Assembly (NCBI GenBank): GCA_028282325.1
Contig: JANQID010000039.1
Span: 1-48,823 of the forward strand
DNA from: Chloroflexaceae bacterium
Lineage (GTDB): Bacteria; Chloroflexota; Chloroflexia; Chloroflexales; Chloroflexaceae
DNA length: 48,823 nucleotides
Direction of reading: 5' to 3'
Within the stretch, counting starts at the first letter, position 1; each line of letters opens with the position of its first letter. The position numbers were made by a program, and so were the translations under genes. The notes below the pieces were generated by a model. That model did not search any database and was not told the origin of the DNA. It saw only the letters and a program-made list of their open reading frames with translations. Below, one piece after another: positions 1-8,097 of this stretch.

Positions 1-140
1 TACCAAACGATAATGAACAGGCCGCATGTCACCCTGACCCTGAGCGAAGCGAAGGGGAAGGGTCTCAGCGTCCCCGACAGCCGGGATTCTTCGCTGCGCT
101 CAGAATGACCGTTTGCGGTAGATCCAAATTCGTTTGGTAG
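1..140. repeat. MITE-like dispersed palindromic repeat, copy 1
   Basis: The element opens with TACCAAACGAT and closes with TTCGTTTGGTAG at 129-140, so its ends are inverted repeats of each other. Inside, GTCACCCTGA plus a GAGCGAAGCGAAG run is answered by CTTCGCTGCGCTCAGAATGAC, so the whole unit can fold into one long imperfect hairpin. The same unit recurs at 27210-27344 and, cut by the window edge, at 48725-48823. This copy has a small internal duplication of CCCTGA. No reading frame is conserved, so it is non-coding. The first base of the terminal repeat probably lies just outside the window. Confidence 0.8.
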
Positions 141-189
141 AGACATACGCACATTGCGGAGGAGTGGATGTACAGAAGGAGAAGATTTT

Positions 190-1908
190 TCAACGAACGA
201 TGGGAAATTCCAGCACAAAGCGTGCGCCATAGGGTTCGTTAGCGTCGACCCAGGCGCGCCCGCCGTGCGATTCCATAATCTCACGAACAATGGCCAGCCC
301 TAGACCGGAGCCGCCGTCATCTTCGCCGATCCCCAGTTCTACGCCGCGCACGCCGCGCTCCCAGATTCGTTCACGCAGTTCAGGCGGCACACCGGGGCCG
401 CTGTCTGCAACGACCAACCACACTGTTTCGCCGCTTGGTACGATATACGTTTCCACACTGCCGCCGGGCGGGGTAAAGCGCATTGCGTTGTCCAGCACAT
501 TAAGCAATGCCTGCTTCACCCGATCGCGATCACCAAGGATGACCGGCGCGAAATCGGCAGCGCGGCAGGTCAGGATGATGCCGGCGCGCCGGGCGCGACC
601 ATGCTGCAGAGCGCATAGTTGCTGCGCCAGTTGTCCGATGTCGATCCGGCGTCGCTCGACAAGCGCCAGCACGCCGGTCGCCGAGGCGTTGAGCAAGTCA
701 TTTACAAGGCGGCTCAAGCGGGCCGCCTCACCTTCAAGCGCCATCAATTTCGGCTGCTGATCAGGCGATGCCGTTTCGGCCAGATTTTCGAGCATCCCGC
801 GGATTGCGGTCAGCGGCGTGCGCAGATCGTGCGACACACTGCGTAAGAAACGTGTGCGGGCTTGTTCCAACGATTTCATGCGCGTCACATCGCGAAGGGC
901 CAGCACCGTAGACGGAGCGCCGGGCGCCGTCGCAGCCGCGCTTGCCGGGCTGATGGTAACAAGCAGTTGGCGTTCATCAACCTGTACCTCGAATTCACTC
1001 AGCTCGTATGCGGTGCGCGGAATATCCAACGCAGCAAGCCGTTGATCGAGCGTGGCGATTGATTCGGCGCCCAGCAAGGATATCGCTGCCGGGTTGGCAA
1101 AAATGATCGCCTGCGTGTCATCGAGCGCGATCACGCCTTCTGAAATTGTCGCGAGCACGGCATTCAGGCGGGCGCGTCCGCTATCGGCCTCGGTGATGCG
1201 CGCCTGCAATTGGCTTGCCATATGCTCCAGACTCTGGGTCAGCATCCCGATCTCATCGCCCGCGCGTCGAACTGAGCGCGACGCAACCGGTCTGGATGGC
1301 ATCGGCGCGTCGGCGGCAATCTCTTCGGCGCGGCGGGTCAATCCAATGATCGGTCGTGCGATAGACCGCGCCGTGAGCAGGCTGATCAGCGCCATCGCCA
1401 GCGCCGCAATACCGCTGGCTTGTAGCGTCATCACCATCAATTCGTGTCGCAGTTTGTCTTCTGACATAGTGGAGTGCGACAGTTCGACAATGCCAATTGG
1501 CGCCGCGGCAACGGAAATCGGTCGCGCCGTATAACGTCGTGAGGCGACCTGCGACACCGGTAGCGGCAGCGGATCGGCGATCAGTTCGCGCACCGGACGG
1601 CTGGGGAATGGCCCCAGGCCGGCGCTATCGCTGAGCAACACGCCGTTGCTCGCAAAGATCCGCACGGTTGTCTCGGCGGGTAACACTTGATCAGCGGCAA
1701 GGTTTGGAGCAAGCGCCTGAAGTTCGGCTGAGGTGCGAACGAGGGCGGTTACGTAGCCAACATACACATCCGCCTGAGCCGCCAATTCACGTTCACGCTG
1801 TTGGGCGGTATAACGACCGGCCAGTAGCACAATACCACTGCCGAGCAGAAGCAATCCGCCTAGCGTGACCAACAAATAGGTGAGGGTCAGACGCGGTGTA
1901 AGCGACAT
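190..1908 (-). CDS. Membrane-bound sensor histidine kinase (HAMP-PAS-HisKA-HATPase), orphan
   Basis: A 572-residue sensor kinase. An N-terminal membrane helix (about residues 8-32) is followed by an extracytoplasmic loop of about 125 residues and a second helix (about 158-181). A HAMP linker, a PAS-like segment (about 250-340) and the dimerisation domain follow, with the phospho-acceptor His360 in the motif SVSHDLRTPLTAI. The ATPase domain has an N-box (NVLDNAMRF) and glycine boxes (DSGPGVP, GSGLGLAIV). I chose the ATG at 1908 because the product then starts MSLTPRLTL right before the helix. An in-frame TTG at 1941 would add 11 residues; neither start has a good ribosome site. No response regulator adjoins it: citrate synthase lies 85 bp upstream and only a repeat lies downstream. 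The signal and partner are unknown. Confidence 0.88.
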   Translation of the reverse strand: MSLTPRLTLTYLLVTLGGLLLLGSGIVLLAGRYTAQQRERELAAQADVYVGYVTALVRTSAELQALAPNLAADQVLPAETTVRIFASNGVLLSDSAGLGPFPSRPVRELIADPLPLPVSQVASRRYTARPISVAAAPIGIVELSHSTMSEDKLRHELMVMTLQASGIAALAMALISLLTARSIARPIIGLTRRAEEIAADAPMPSRPVASRSVRRAGDEIGMLTQSLEHMASQLQARITEADSGRARLNAVLATISEGVIALDDTQAIIFANPAAISLLGAESIATLDQRLAALDIPRTAYELSEFEVQVDERQLLVTISPASAAATAPGAPSTVLALRDVTRMKSLEQARTRFLRSVSHDLRTPLTAIRGMLENLAETASPDQQPKLMALEGEAARLSRLVNDLLNASATGVLALVERRRIDIGQLAQQLCALQHGRARRAGIILTCRAADFAPVILGDRDRVKQALLNVLDNAMRFTPPGGSVETYIVPSGETVWLVVADSGPGVPPELRERIWERGVRGVELGIGEDDGGSGLGLAIVREIMESHGGRAWVDANEPYGARFVLEFPIVR

Positions 1909-2026
1909 AGACTCGATCGAGCGCAAGTGACGAAACGGCAAGACGACGTCGCAACCGTAGCTGCGTCATCGTCTCGCCGCCGGGACTACAGGGAAGACGC
2001 GTTTGCTCGCGCGTAACCGATACCGA

Positions 2027-3178
2027 CTACGTACGATCTTCTAGCGAAGTATAAGGCACATTCAGCGCACCAACATACTCCGATTCAGGGCGGATCAAAC
2101 GATTGTCACTGTACTGCTCGTAGACGTGAGCCGTCCAGCCGGAAACGCGGCTGATCGCGAAGATCGGCGTGAACATATCAATGGGAATACCCATAGAGTA
2201 GTACACCGATGCCGAGTAGAAGTCGACGTTAACCGGCAGGCTGCGCGTTTCCTGCATAATCTTGCGAATGCTTTCGCTGATGTCGTACCAGCGCGTTTTG
2301 CCCGTTGAGGTGGCCATCTCCTGCGAGAGCTTTTGCAGCCACATAGCGCGGGGGTCATCGGCTTTGTAGACGCGATGGCCAAAGCCCATAATCTTCTTCT
2401 TCGATGCAAGCGCCCCGCGCATATATTGCTCAACGCGATCGACATCGCCAACCTCTAACAGCATACGCATAACCTGTTCGTTGGCGCCGCCGTGTAGGGG
2501 GCCTTTTAGCGTGCCAATAGCCGACACGATAGAACTGTGCAAATTCGAGAGCGTGCTGGCGGTGATGCGGGCGGCGAATGTGCTGGCATTCAAACCGTGA
2601 TCGGCGTGGAGTATCAATGCGATATCCATTGCTCTCGCCGCTTCAGGGCTGGGCTCTTTACCCGTGAGCATATAGAGAAAGTTTGCGGCGTGACCCATTT
2701 CAGTACTGGGCGTTACGGGCCACAGACCGTTCCGGATGCGCTCCCAGGCGGCGATAACCGTGGGCATCGATGCGGTCAGGCGGATCGACTTGTTGACGTT
2801 GGCATCCAGAGAGTTATCGCCCGTTTCCGGGTCATATGGCGCCAGTGCGGAGACCGCCGTTCGCAGCATGCCCATTGGCGACGTATGCTTCGGCAGCCCG
2901 AGCAAAATAGCGATCACTTCGTTGGGTATCAGACGATTGTTGACAAATTTCTCGTTAAATCGTTCGAGTTGTGATTTTTTCGGCAATTTGCCATACCAGA
3001 GAAGCGCTGTAGTTTCCTCAAACGATGATCTCTCGGCCAATTCGTTAATATCAATACCGCGGTAGCTTAAACGCCCATTGACGCCATCAATGTAGCTGAT
3101 ACCCGTCTGTGCAGCGATCACACCTTCCAGGCCCTTGCTTCTGGTTGCTGCGTCTTTGTCAGTAGTCACTGTGGTCAT
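2027..3178 (-). CDS. gltA: Citrate synthase
   Basis: A 383-residue citrate synthase that condenses acetyl-CoA and oxaloacetate at the entry to the TCA cycle. The catalytic histidines sit in LHGGANEQV and GFGHRVYK, and the catalytic aspartate in NVDFYSASV. The length fits the compact bacterial form rather than the longer E. coli type. The ATG at 3178 follows AAAGGA at a normal distance; the frame stays open another 12 codons without a better site. The family includes 2-methylcitrate synthases, which these motifs do not exclude, but no propionate-pathway gene is nearby. A RAM-domain protein lies upstream, and a palindrome at 3206-3219 sits just before the start. Confidence 0.93.
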   Translation of the reverse strand: MTTVTTDKDAATRSKGLEGVIAAQTGISYIDGVNGRLSYRGIDINELAERSSFEETTALLWYGKLPKKSQLERFNEKFVNNRLIPNEVIAILLGLPKHTSPMGMLRTAVSALAPYDPETGDNSLDANVNKSIRLTASMPTVIAAWERIRNGLWPVTPSTEMGHAANFLYMLTGKEPSPEAARAMDIALILHADHGLNASTFAARITASTLSNLHSSIVSAIGTLKGPLHGGANEQVMRMLLEVGDVDRVEQYMRGALASKKKIMGFGHRVYKADDPRAMWLQKLSQEMATSTGKTRWYDISESIRKIMQETRSLPVNVDFYSASVYYSMGIPIDMFTPIFAISRVSGWTAHVYEQYSDNRLIRPESEYVGALNVPYTSLEDRT

Positions 3179-3205
3179 TGACAATGTTCCTTTCACACAC
3201 TCTAT

Positions 3206-3219
3206 TTGCATCAATGCAA
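3206..3219. promoter_or_regulatory. Palindrome upstream of citrate synthase
   Basis: TTGCAT-CA-ATGCAA is a perfect 6+6 inverted repeat, 27 bp ahead of the citrate synthase ATG. Its position would suit an operator or a site overlapping the transcript start. I see no convincing -35/-10 pair beside it and cannot name a regulator. Confidence 0.35.
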
Positions 3220-3300
3220 TGAAACCGTTTCCTTAACCGTGTAGCCGCTTATTCCGCGATGGAATGCGCACACACTTTTCGAGTGTCATCGTATGCCTGC

Positions 3301-3534
3301 CTAGCCGATTGACAAGCATGTAATGGTTCGTTTCACTCCTTCGACGCCGTGAATCTCATTCATTACCAGCCGTCCGACATTGTGCGGGTCGGGTGTTTGA
3401 ATAACGGCGATGATATCGTAAGGCCCGGTAACGGCATCAACCGCTGTAATGCCCGTGATGTCGCGTAGATTCGTTATGACGCCGCCGACGCGCCCCGATT
3501 CGGCTTCGATTAGAACATACGCTCTTGCATCCAT
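3301..3534 (-). CDS. Stand-alone RAM (Lrp/AsnC ligand-binding) domain protein
   Basis: A 77-residue protein made only of the Lrp/AsnC C-terminal effector-binding domain (beta-alpha-beta-beta-alpha-beta). Recognisable pieces are the opening AYVLIEAE, the centre VTGPYDIIAVI and the end VKRTITCLSIG. There is no DNA-binding helix-turn-helix. The ATG at 3534 follows a strong AGGAGG; an upstream in-frame ATG at 3603 lacks one. Stand-alone RAM proteins form oligomers that bind amino acids or similar small molecules, and their partners are mostly unknown. It lies between trpA and citrate synthase, all on the minus strand, which may hint at an amino-acid or central-carbon sensing role. Confidence 0.88.
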   Translation of the reverse strand: MDARAYVLIEAESGRVGGVITNLRDITGITAVDAVTGPYDIIAVIQTPDPHNVGRLVMNEIHGVEGVKRTITCLSIG

Positions 3535-3607
3535 AGCATACACCTCCTCATTGAAGTTGTTTTGTTCAGTATGGATATGGGCCTGGGCAAATGAGATCTC
3601 CATTCAC

Positions 3608-3618
3608 AGTATAGTATA
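3608..3618 (-). promoter_or_regulatory. Overlapping -10 elements for the RAM-domain gene
   Basis: Read on the minus strand, TATACTATACT gives two overlapping TATACT boxes about 75 bp ahead of the chosen ATG. No good -35 is seen at 17 bp. The position supports the ATG at 3534 over the one at 3603, which would leave almost no leader. Confidence 0.45.
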
Positions 3619-3693
3619 ACCGGACGGGTAACTATGGTGCATGGCCGGGAGTCGTATGTGTCAAGATGCGGAATATTGGTGGGGAGTTTGCGT

Positions 3694-4482
3694 TTATGGG
3701 GCGCGCAGTCGGCGAACGAACGCTGCGGCGCCTTCGGTGATCTGGTTTGTTGGTAAGCCGCCGATGTGGTTGATCAATGCGCTGCCGACAATCGCGCCGT
3801 CGGCAAGGCTCCCGACGTGGGCTACGTGTTCGGCAGTGCTAATCCCGAAGCCGACGACCAGCGGCAGGCCGGTAAAGCGACGCACGTGCGCGAGGAAGTC
3901 GCCCAGGCCTTCGGACAGATCGCGCCGCACCCCGGTGACGCCGGTAAGCGAGACGCAGTAGATAAATCCGCTGGCGATACGAACGATCTGGGCGATACGT
4001 TCGTCGGTGGTAGTTGGGGCGACGAACATAATCAGGTCAAGTTGGTGCAGCCGGGCATAGTGCTGGAGCTCGGCGGCTTCTTCCGGCGGGAGATCGGGGA
4101 CGATCCATCCATCGCCGCCGGCTGTGGTCAGGTCGGCGCAGGCTCTCTCGACGCCATAGCGCAGCAACGGGTTGTAATAGCCCATTAGCAGCAACGGCGC
4201 CTGGACGCCGCGCCGGCGCAGAGCAGCCGTTTGTTCAAGGCAGACGCTCAATGTAACGCCGTTTTCCAATGCTCGCTGTCCGGCCTGTTGAATGGTCGCG
4301 CCGTCGGCGAGGGGATCGGAGAAGGGCGTTCCGAGTTCAAAGAGATCTGCCCCGGCGGCCTCCATCGCGGGCACGAGATCCAGCGCACTCTCACGCTCTG
4401 GGTAGCCAAGCATAATGTATGGCATCAGGGCGACCCGTCCGGCGATGCGCAAGCGTTCGAATGTGGCGGCGATTCGACTCAT
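3694..4482 (-). CDS. trpA: Tryptophan synthase alpha subunit
   Basis: A 262-residue TIM-barrel subunit that cleaves indole-3-glycerol phosphate to indole and glyceraldehyde 3-phosphate, passing indole to TrpB. The catalytic pair falls at the family's usual numbering: Glu49 in FELGTPFSD and Asp60 in PLADGATIQ. Later motifs ([24 protein letters not shown]) and the length also fit TrpA. It is unusual in standing alone: trpB is not adjacent and is not in the window. A minus-strand extended -10 lies at 4521-4529. The gene diverges from the phosphatase operon at 4691. Confidence 0.95.
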   Translation of the reverse strand: MSRIAATFERLRIAGRVALMPYIMLGYPERESALDLVPAMEAAGADLFELGTPFSDPLADGATIQQAGQRALENGVTLSVCLEQTAALRRRGVQAPLLLMGYYNPLLRYGVERACADLTTAGGDGWIVPDLPPEEAAELQHYARLHQLDLIMFVAPTTTDERIAQIVRIASGFIYCVSLTGVTGVRRDLSEGLGDFLAHVRRFTGLPLVVGFGISTAEHVAHVGSLADGAIVGSALINHIGGLPTNQITEGAAAFVRRLRAP

Positions 4483-4520
4483 ACAGTTGTTGCTCTTTTT
4501 CGGCGGTTCGGTATATCTCT

Positions 4521-4529
4521 ATCATAGCA
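4521..4529 (-). promoter_or_regulatory. Extended -10 promoter for trpA
   Basis: On the minus strand TGC-TATGAT forms an extended -10 about 40 bp ahead of the trpA ATG. The -35 region is poor, as is common when TGn is present. No leader peptide or anti-TRAP/TRAP-like structure is evident in the short leader. Confidence 0.45.
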
Positions 4530-4650
4530 TAGTTAACGCGGAGTGTGGCTGGCAGCGATTCGCAGCGAAGCTCGTATGACGCTGTCTTGCAATGCTTCAG
4601 GACTGCCAGTCCTAAAATCGCATAAATGGCTGAATTCTCGCGAGGGATTA

Positions 4651-4659
4651 TGGTATCAT
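4651..4659 (+). promoter_or_regulatory. Extended -10 promoter of the phosphatase/DUF3090/kinase-like operon
   Basis: TGG-TATCAT is an extended -10. The first in-frame ATG of the downstream gene (4658) lies inside this box, so it cannot be the start of a transcript initiated here. The predicted start near 4666 leaves a short leader carrying AAAGGAGG (4677-4684) before the TTG at 4691. Confidence 0.5.
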
Positions 4660-4690
4660 GCCTGTACACCGTTCACCAAAGGAGGCGCTT

Positions 4691-5425
4691 TTGACGATAG
4701 TGCTTTTAATTCGCCACGGCGCAAATGATTGGGTTCATGGAAGGCTGGCTGGCTGGACGCCTGGAGTGCATTTGAACGACGAAGGCCGCCAGCAGGTGCG
4801 CGAGTTGAGCAAACGTCTGGGTGATTTGCCCATCGCGGCAGTCTATAGCAGCCCGCTTGAGCGCACTATCGAAACGGCGCAAGCGGTTGCGGCATCGCGT
4901 GATCTGCCTATCCGCGTTGTTGACGGCGTTGGCGAAGTGCGCTACGGCGAATGGCAGGGCGCTGAACTGAAGGAGCTATACAAACACCAACTCTGGCCAG
5001 GCGTGCAATTCTATCCCAGCGGAACGCGATTTCCATCCGGCGAGACGCTTGGCGAGGCTCAAACGCGGGCCGTCGCAGCTATCGATGCTCTGCGCGCCCA
5101 GCATCCCAATCAGATCATCGCTATAGTTTCGCATGCGGATATTATCAGGCTGGTTGTAGCATACTATATCGGTATGCACATCGATCTGTTTCAGCGATTG
5201 GCGATCAATACCGCTGCGGTGACCGTCGTCGCGTTTGAGGCAATGGGGCCGCGCCTGCTTGCCTATAACGATACCGGTTCGCTTGCGCACATACGGCTCA
5301 GGCCGGAACAATCGCCGCAATCCGAAACGGCGGCGGATGAACCAGAACCAGCGCCTTCGGATAATCATCACATAACGGACGCTGATCGTGTGATCTTGGA
5401 GGGAGAGCCGCAGGACGTTACGTGA
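4691..5425 (+). CDS. Histidine phosphatase of the MSMEG_4193 type (phosphoglycerate-mutase superfamily)
   Basis: A 244-residue histidine phosphatase superfamily member. The phospho-accepting histidine is in the RHG motif (Arg8-His9-Gly10). Arg58 (SSPLERTIETA), Glu82 (GEVRYGEW) and His148 (VSHADIIR) complete the usual active site. The TTG at 4691 is chosen because AAAGGAGG lies 6 bp upstream; the ATG 33 bp earlier lies within a -10 box. The last 45 residues are an acidic, Pro/Glu-rich tail outside the fold. The gene heads a tight three-gene unit with a DUF3090 protein and a PI-kinase-like protein. In Actinobacteria this trio defines the MSMEG_4193 family, a probable phosphomutase or phosphatase of unknown substrate. 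It should not be read as glycolytic phosphoglycerate mutase. Confidence 0.88.
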   Translation: MTIVLLIRHGANDWVHGRLAGWTPGVHLNDEGRQQVRELSKRLGDLPIAAVYSSPLERTIETAQAVAASRDLPIRVVDGVGEVRYGEWQGAELKELYKHQLWPGVQFYPSGTRFPSGETLGEAQTRAVAAIDALRAQHPNQIIAIVSHADIIRLVVAYYIGMHIDLFQRLAINTAAVTVVAFEAMGPRLLAYNDTGSLAHIRLRPEQSPQSETAADEPEPAPSDNHHITDADRVILEGEPQDVT

Positions 5426-5461
5426 GAGTGCAAGCTGCAAGATAATGGTCAGGGGATACGC

Positions 5462-5998
5462 ATGTCAAAGTTCACCTTTGATCTCGATTTAGCTGATCGC
5501 ATCACTGCTGGAGCAATTGGTCAACCTGGTCAGCGCGTATTCTATATGCAAGCCCACCGTGGTACTCAACTGGTTACGATGTTGGCTGAAAAAGAACAGA
5601 TCGCGTCGCTGGCTACTGAGCTTATGCGCTTACTCGATGATCTCGCCGAGCGTGATCCCCGTCTCGCTTCTTCGGACGATCCGGTGATTATGAATATGGA
5701 GCTTGAGGAACCGCTGGAGCCGGTGTTTCGCATTGCCCAGATGGGTTTGGGCTACGATGAGCAGCGCGATATCGTGGTATTGCTTATTCAAGGAGCTTCA
5801 GAAGAAGAAGAATCAGAAGCCGAACCAATGACGACGCGCATATCCGGCTCGCGGCTGCAAATGCGCGCATTGAGCAATCACTCGCTGAACGTGGTTGCGG
5901 CTGGGCGCCCAATCTGCGGCAATTGCGGTCGCCCAATTGATGCGGGCGGGCACTTTTGCCCGCAGCGCAATGGCCACGGACCGATTAGCAATCCATAG
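5462..5998 (+). CDS. DUF3090 zinc-ribbon protein of the three-gene module
   Basis: A 178-residue protein of unknown function matching the DUF3090 family. It shows the family's opening (FDLDLADRITAGAIG, then QPGQRVFYMQA), the middle segment EPVFRIAQMGLGYDE, and a C-terminal knuckle with Cys152, Cys155, His164 and Cys166 (CGNCGRPID, then GHFCPQRNGH). These four residues probably bind zinc. Residues 113-122 are a Glu-rich linker. The ATG at 5462 follows AGGGG. It starts 36 bp after the phosphatase and ends 9 bp before the kinase-like gene, so all three are probably co-transcribed. The family is known mainly from Actinobacteria and always travels with the two neighbours. No enzymatic role is established. 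Confidence 0.9.
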   Translation: MSKFTFDLDLADRITAGAIGQPGQRVFYMQAHRGTQLVTMLAEKEQIASLATELMRLLDDLAERDPRLASSDDPVIMNMELEEPLEPVFRIAQMGLGYDEQRDIVVLLIQGASEEEESEAEPMTTRISGSRLQMRALSNHSLNVVAAGRPICGNCGRPIDAGGHFCPQRNGHGPISNP

Positions 5999-6007
5999 CA
6001 GGTACGT

Positions 6008-6763
6008 ATGGAAGAGATGGAGACGAACGAGCAGCCGATCGAAATTGGTGCGGCGCGCATTCTCGATCTGTTGCTCAACGGCGATGTAAGCGTTGAGGGG
6101 ATGCTGCCGTACAGTAGCAACTATACGCTTCTCGCCTCTGTCGAACACGCCGGTCTGCGGGCGTTGGCCGTATACAAGCCCCGTCGTGGCGAACGACCGC
6201 TCTGGGATTTTGCACGCGGAACGCTCTATCAACGTGAAGTCGCCGCCTATCTGACCAGCGAGGCGTTGGGTTTTTCGCTGGTTCCGCCCACGGTTGTACG
6301 TGACGGGCCGTATGGTGTCGGCGCTTTACAGTTTTATGTCCACAATGATGAGCAATCGCATCTCCTCACGATGCAGCAAGAAGGCCACTATACTACGGCC
6401 ATTATGCAAGTCGCGCTCTTCGATTGCGTGATAAATAACGCGGATCGCAAGAGCGGCCACTGCCTCAAAGGCATTGACGGGCGAATCTGGGCCATTGACC
6501 ACGGTCTGACGTTTCATCACGAGGATAAGCTGCGCACGGTATTGTGGGATTTCGTTGGTCAACCGCTGCCCCCCGATTTGCAGCGGGCGCTCTGTGCGTT
6601 CCGCGAATCCCTGGAAAAGCGCGATTCTGTGGCGCAGGCGCTTGAAGAATTGTTGTCCCGGTATGAAATGAATGCGCTGTGCCATCGTCTCGATGTGTTG
6701 ATCGCTACGAATGCCTATCCATCGCCGGGGCCTGGTCCCAATATTCCCTGGCCGCCAATATAG
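6008..6763 (+). CDS. SCO1664-family PI3/PI4-kinase-like protein
   Basis: A 251-residue protein related to the phosphatidylinositol 3/4-kinase fold. The N-terminal lobe has LNGDVSVEGMLPYSSNYTLL (a glycine-rich loop equivalent), Lys57 (AVYKPRRGE) as the likely ATP-binding lysine, and Glu77 (YQREVAAY). The C-lobe has a catalytic-loop-like NNADRKSGH (143-151) and DHG (164-166) in the DFG position, followed by the family hallmark KLRTVLWDF. Chemistry is inferred as phosphotransfer; the substrate is unknown and lipid kinase activity should not be assumed. It is the third gene of the module. Pairing a kinase-like protein with a histidine phosphatase suggests opposing or sequential phosphate transfers. 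Confidence 0.87.
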   Translation: MEEMETNEQPIEIGAARILDLLLNGDVSVEGMLPYSSNYTLLASVEHAGLRALAVYKPRRGERPLWDFARGTLYQREVAAYLTSEALGFSLVPPTVVRDGPYGVGALQFYVHNDEQSHLLTMQQEGHYTTAIMQVALFDCVINNADRKSGHCLKGIDGRIWAIDHGLTFHHEDKLRTVLWDFVGQPLPPDLQRALCAFRESLEKRDSVAQALEELLSRYEMNALCHRLDVLIATNAYPSPGPGPNIPWPPI

Positions 6764-6817
6764 CGGCGCGTTGTGTGAACGCAGTCGGGCATATGGCAGA
6801 ATTCCAGGCGCGATGAA

Positions 6818-6826
6818 TGGTACAAT
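6818..6826 (+). promoter_or_regulatory. Extended -10 promoter of moeA-aroB
   Basis: TGG-TACAAT forms an extended -10 thirty bp ahead of the moeA ATG. The in-frame ATG at 6817 overlaps this box, arguing against that start. The -35 region is weak. Confidence 0.45.
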
Positions 6827-6855
6827 GCACGCATACTATCCCCAGGCAGGAAATA

Positions 6856-8088
6856 ATGACCGAGTTTCGGAATGAATCGCCCTATCCGATGGTTTCCATT
6901 GAGGAGGCGCAGCGCTGCATCAATGCGCTGTGCGCGCCGCTGGGCGTAGAAAAAATCGCAAGCTTGTATGCTGCAGGCCGTGTACTGGGCGAATCGGTCT
7001 CGGCGTCTGAAGATGTCCCTGATTCGCCCAGATCGGCGATGGATGGCTATGCCGTGCGCGCCGATGATGGCGTAGCCGAACGCCGCGTGCAGGGAGCGAT
7101 CACCGCCGGAGGGGATGCTGCAATTGTCGTGACACCGGGAACCGCCGTGCGCATTATGACCGGCGCGCCGGTTCCGCCCGGCGCCGACGCGGTGATCATT
7201 GTCGAGCAGACCGAGGAGCGCGACGGTGTCTTGCGCGTGCATCAATCACCGTGGTCGGGCGACAATATTCACGTTGTCGGGCAGGACATCGCGCGGGGCG
7301 CCGAGGCGCTGGCAGCCGGCACGGTTCTCGGTGCGCCGGAGATCGGCCTGCTGGCAACGCTCGGCCAAACCCAGGCGCGCGTCTATCGCCGTCCGCGCGT
7401 GGCGGTGCTGGCGACCGGCGATGAGGTGGTCGAACCAGACGCGCCGCACGCATCGGGTGAGGTGCGCGACAGCAATCGCTATGCACTGCTCGCCGCCGTT
7501 CGCGAGGCCGGGTGCGATCCGATCTCGCTGGGCATCGTTCGCGACGACGTATCGCTCCAGCGCGCGGCAGTTCTGCGCGGGCTGGCCGAAGCCGATGTGT
7601 TGCTCACCAGCGGCGGCGTCTCGATGGGTTCGCACGACCTGATCAAACCGATTCTGGCGGAATTGGGCGATGTGCATTTTGGCCGGGTCGCGTTCAAGCC
7701 GGGCAAACCGACGACGTTTGCAACGGTGAACGGCAAGCTTGTCTTTGGTCTGCCAGGCTACCCGGTGTCGTCGCTGGTCTCGTTCGAGGTCTTTGTGCGC
7801 CCAGCGCTGCGGCGGCTCCAGGGTGACACAACCCCAGAACGGCCACGTGTACGCGTCGTGTTAGAAGAAATGATCCGCCCGTCGCGCGACCGACCGGAAT
7901 ATCAACGGGTGATCGTGTACTGGTGCGAAGGATGGCTCGTGGCGCGCAGCACGGGTGCGCAAGGCAGCAGCCGTCTGCTCTCATTGCGGGGCGCGAACGG
8001 GCTGCTGATCGCGCCGCCCAGCGAACAGCCCTACCCCAAAGGCGCGGAGCTGGAAGCGATGCTCACGGGAATGATCAAACCATGCTAG
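6856..8088 (+). CDS. moeA: Molybdopterin molybdenumtransferase
   Basis: A 410-residue MoeA, the last enzyme of molybdenum cofactor synthesis, which inserts molybdate into adenylylated molybdopterin. Family motifs in order: SPRSAMDGYAVR near residue 60, the VPPGADAVIIVEQ segment, ATGDEVV, the molybdate-site loop LTSGGVSMGSHD, GKPTTFA and FGLPGYPVSS. The ATG at 6856 follows AGGAAA. Length matches the family. The stop is 9 bp before aroB, so the two are probably one transcript despite unrelated pathways. The other Moco gene here, the MoaD-MoaE fusion, is 3 kb downstream on the same strand. Confidence 0.95.
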   Translation: MTEFRNESPYPMVSIEEAQRCINALCAPLGVEKIASLYAAGRVLGESVSASEDVPDSPRSAMDGYAVRADDGVAERRVQGAITAGGDAAIVVTPGTAVRIMTGAPVPPGADAVIIVEQTEERDGVLRVHQSPWSGDNIHVVGQDIARGAEALAAGTVLGAPEIGLLATLGQTQARVYRRPRVAVLATGDEVVEPDAPHASGEVRDSNRYALLAAVREAGCDPISLGIVRDDVSLQRAAVLRGLAEADVLLTSGGVSMGSHDLIKPILAELGDVHFGRVAFKPGKPTTFATVNGKLVFGLPGYPVSSLVSFEVFVRPALRRLQGDTTPERPRVRVVLEEMIRPSRDRPEYQRVIVYWCEGWLVARSTGAQGSSRLLSLRGANGLLIAPPSEQPYPKGAELEAMLTGMIKPC

Positions 8089-8097
8089 GGATGGGCA

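Noticed and set aside
4691-5425. Annotation as glycolytic phosphoglycerate mutase (gpmB)
   Set aside because: The fold and RHG motif are shared, but the tight linkage with DUF3090 and the kinase-like gene places it in the MSMEG_4193 group, whose substrate is unknown.
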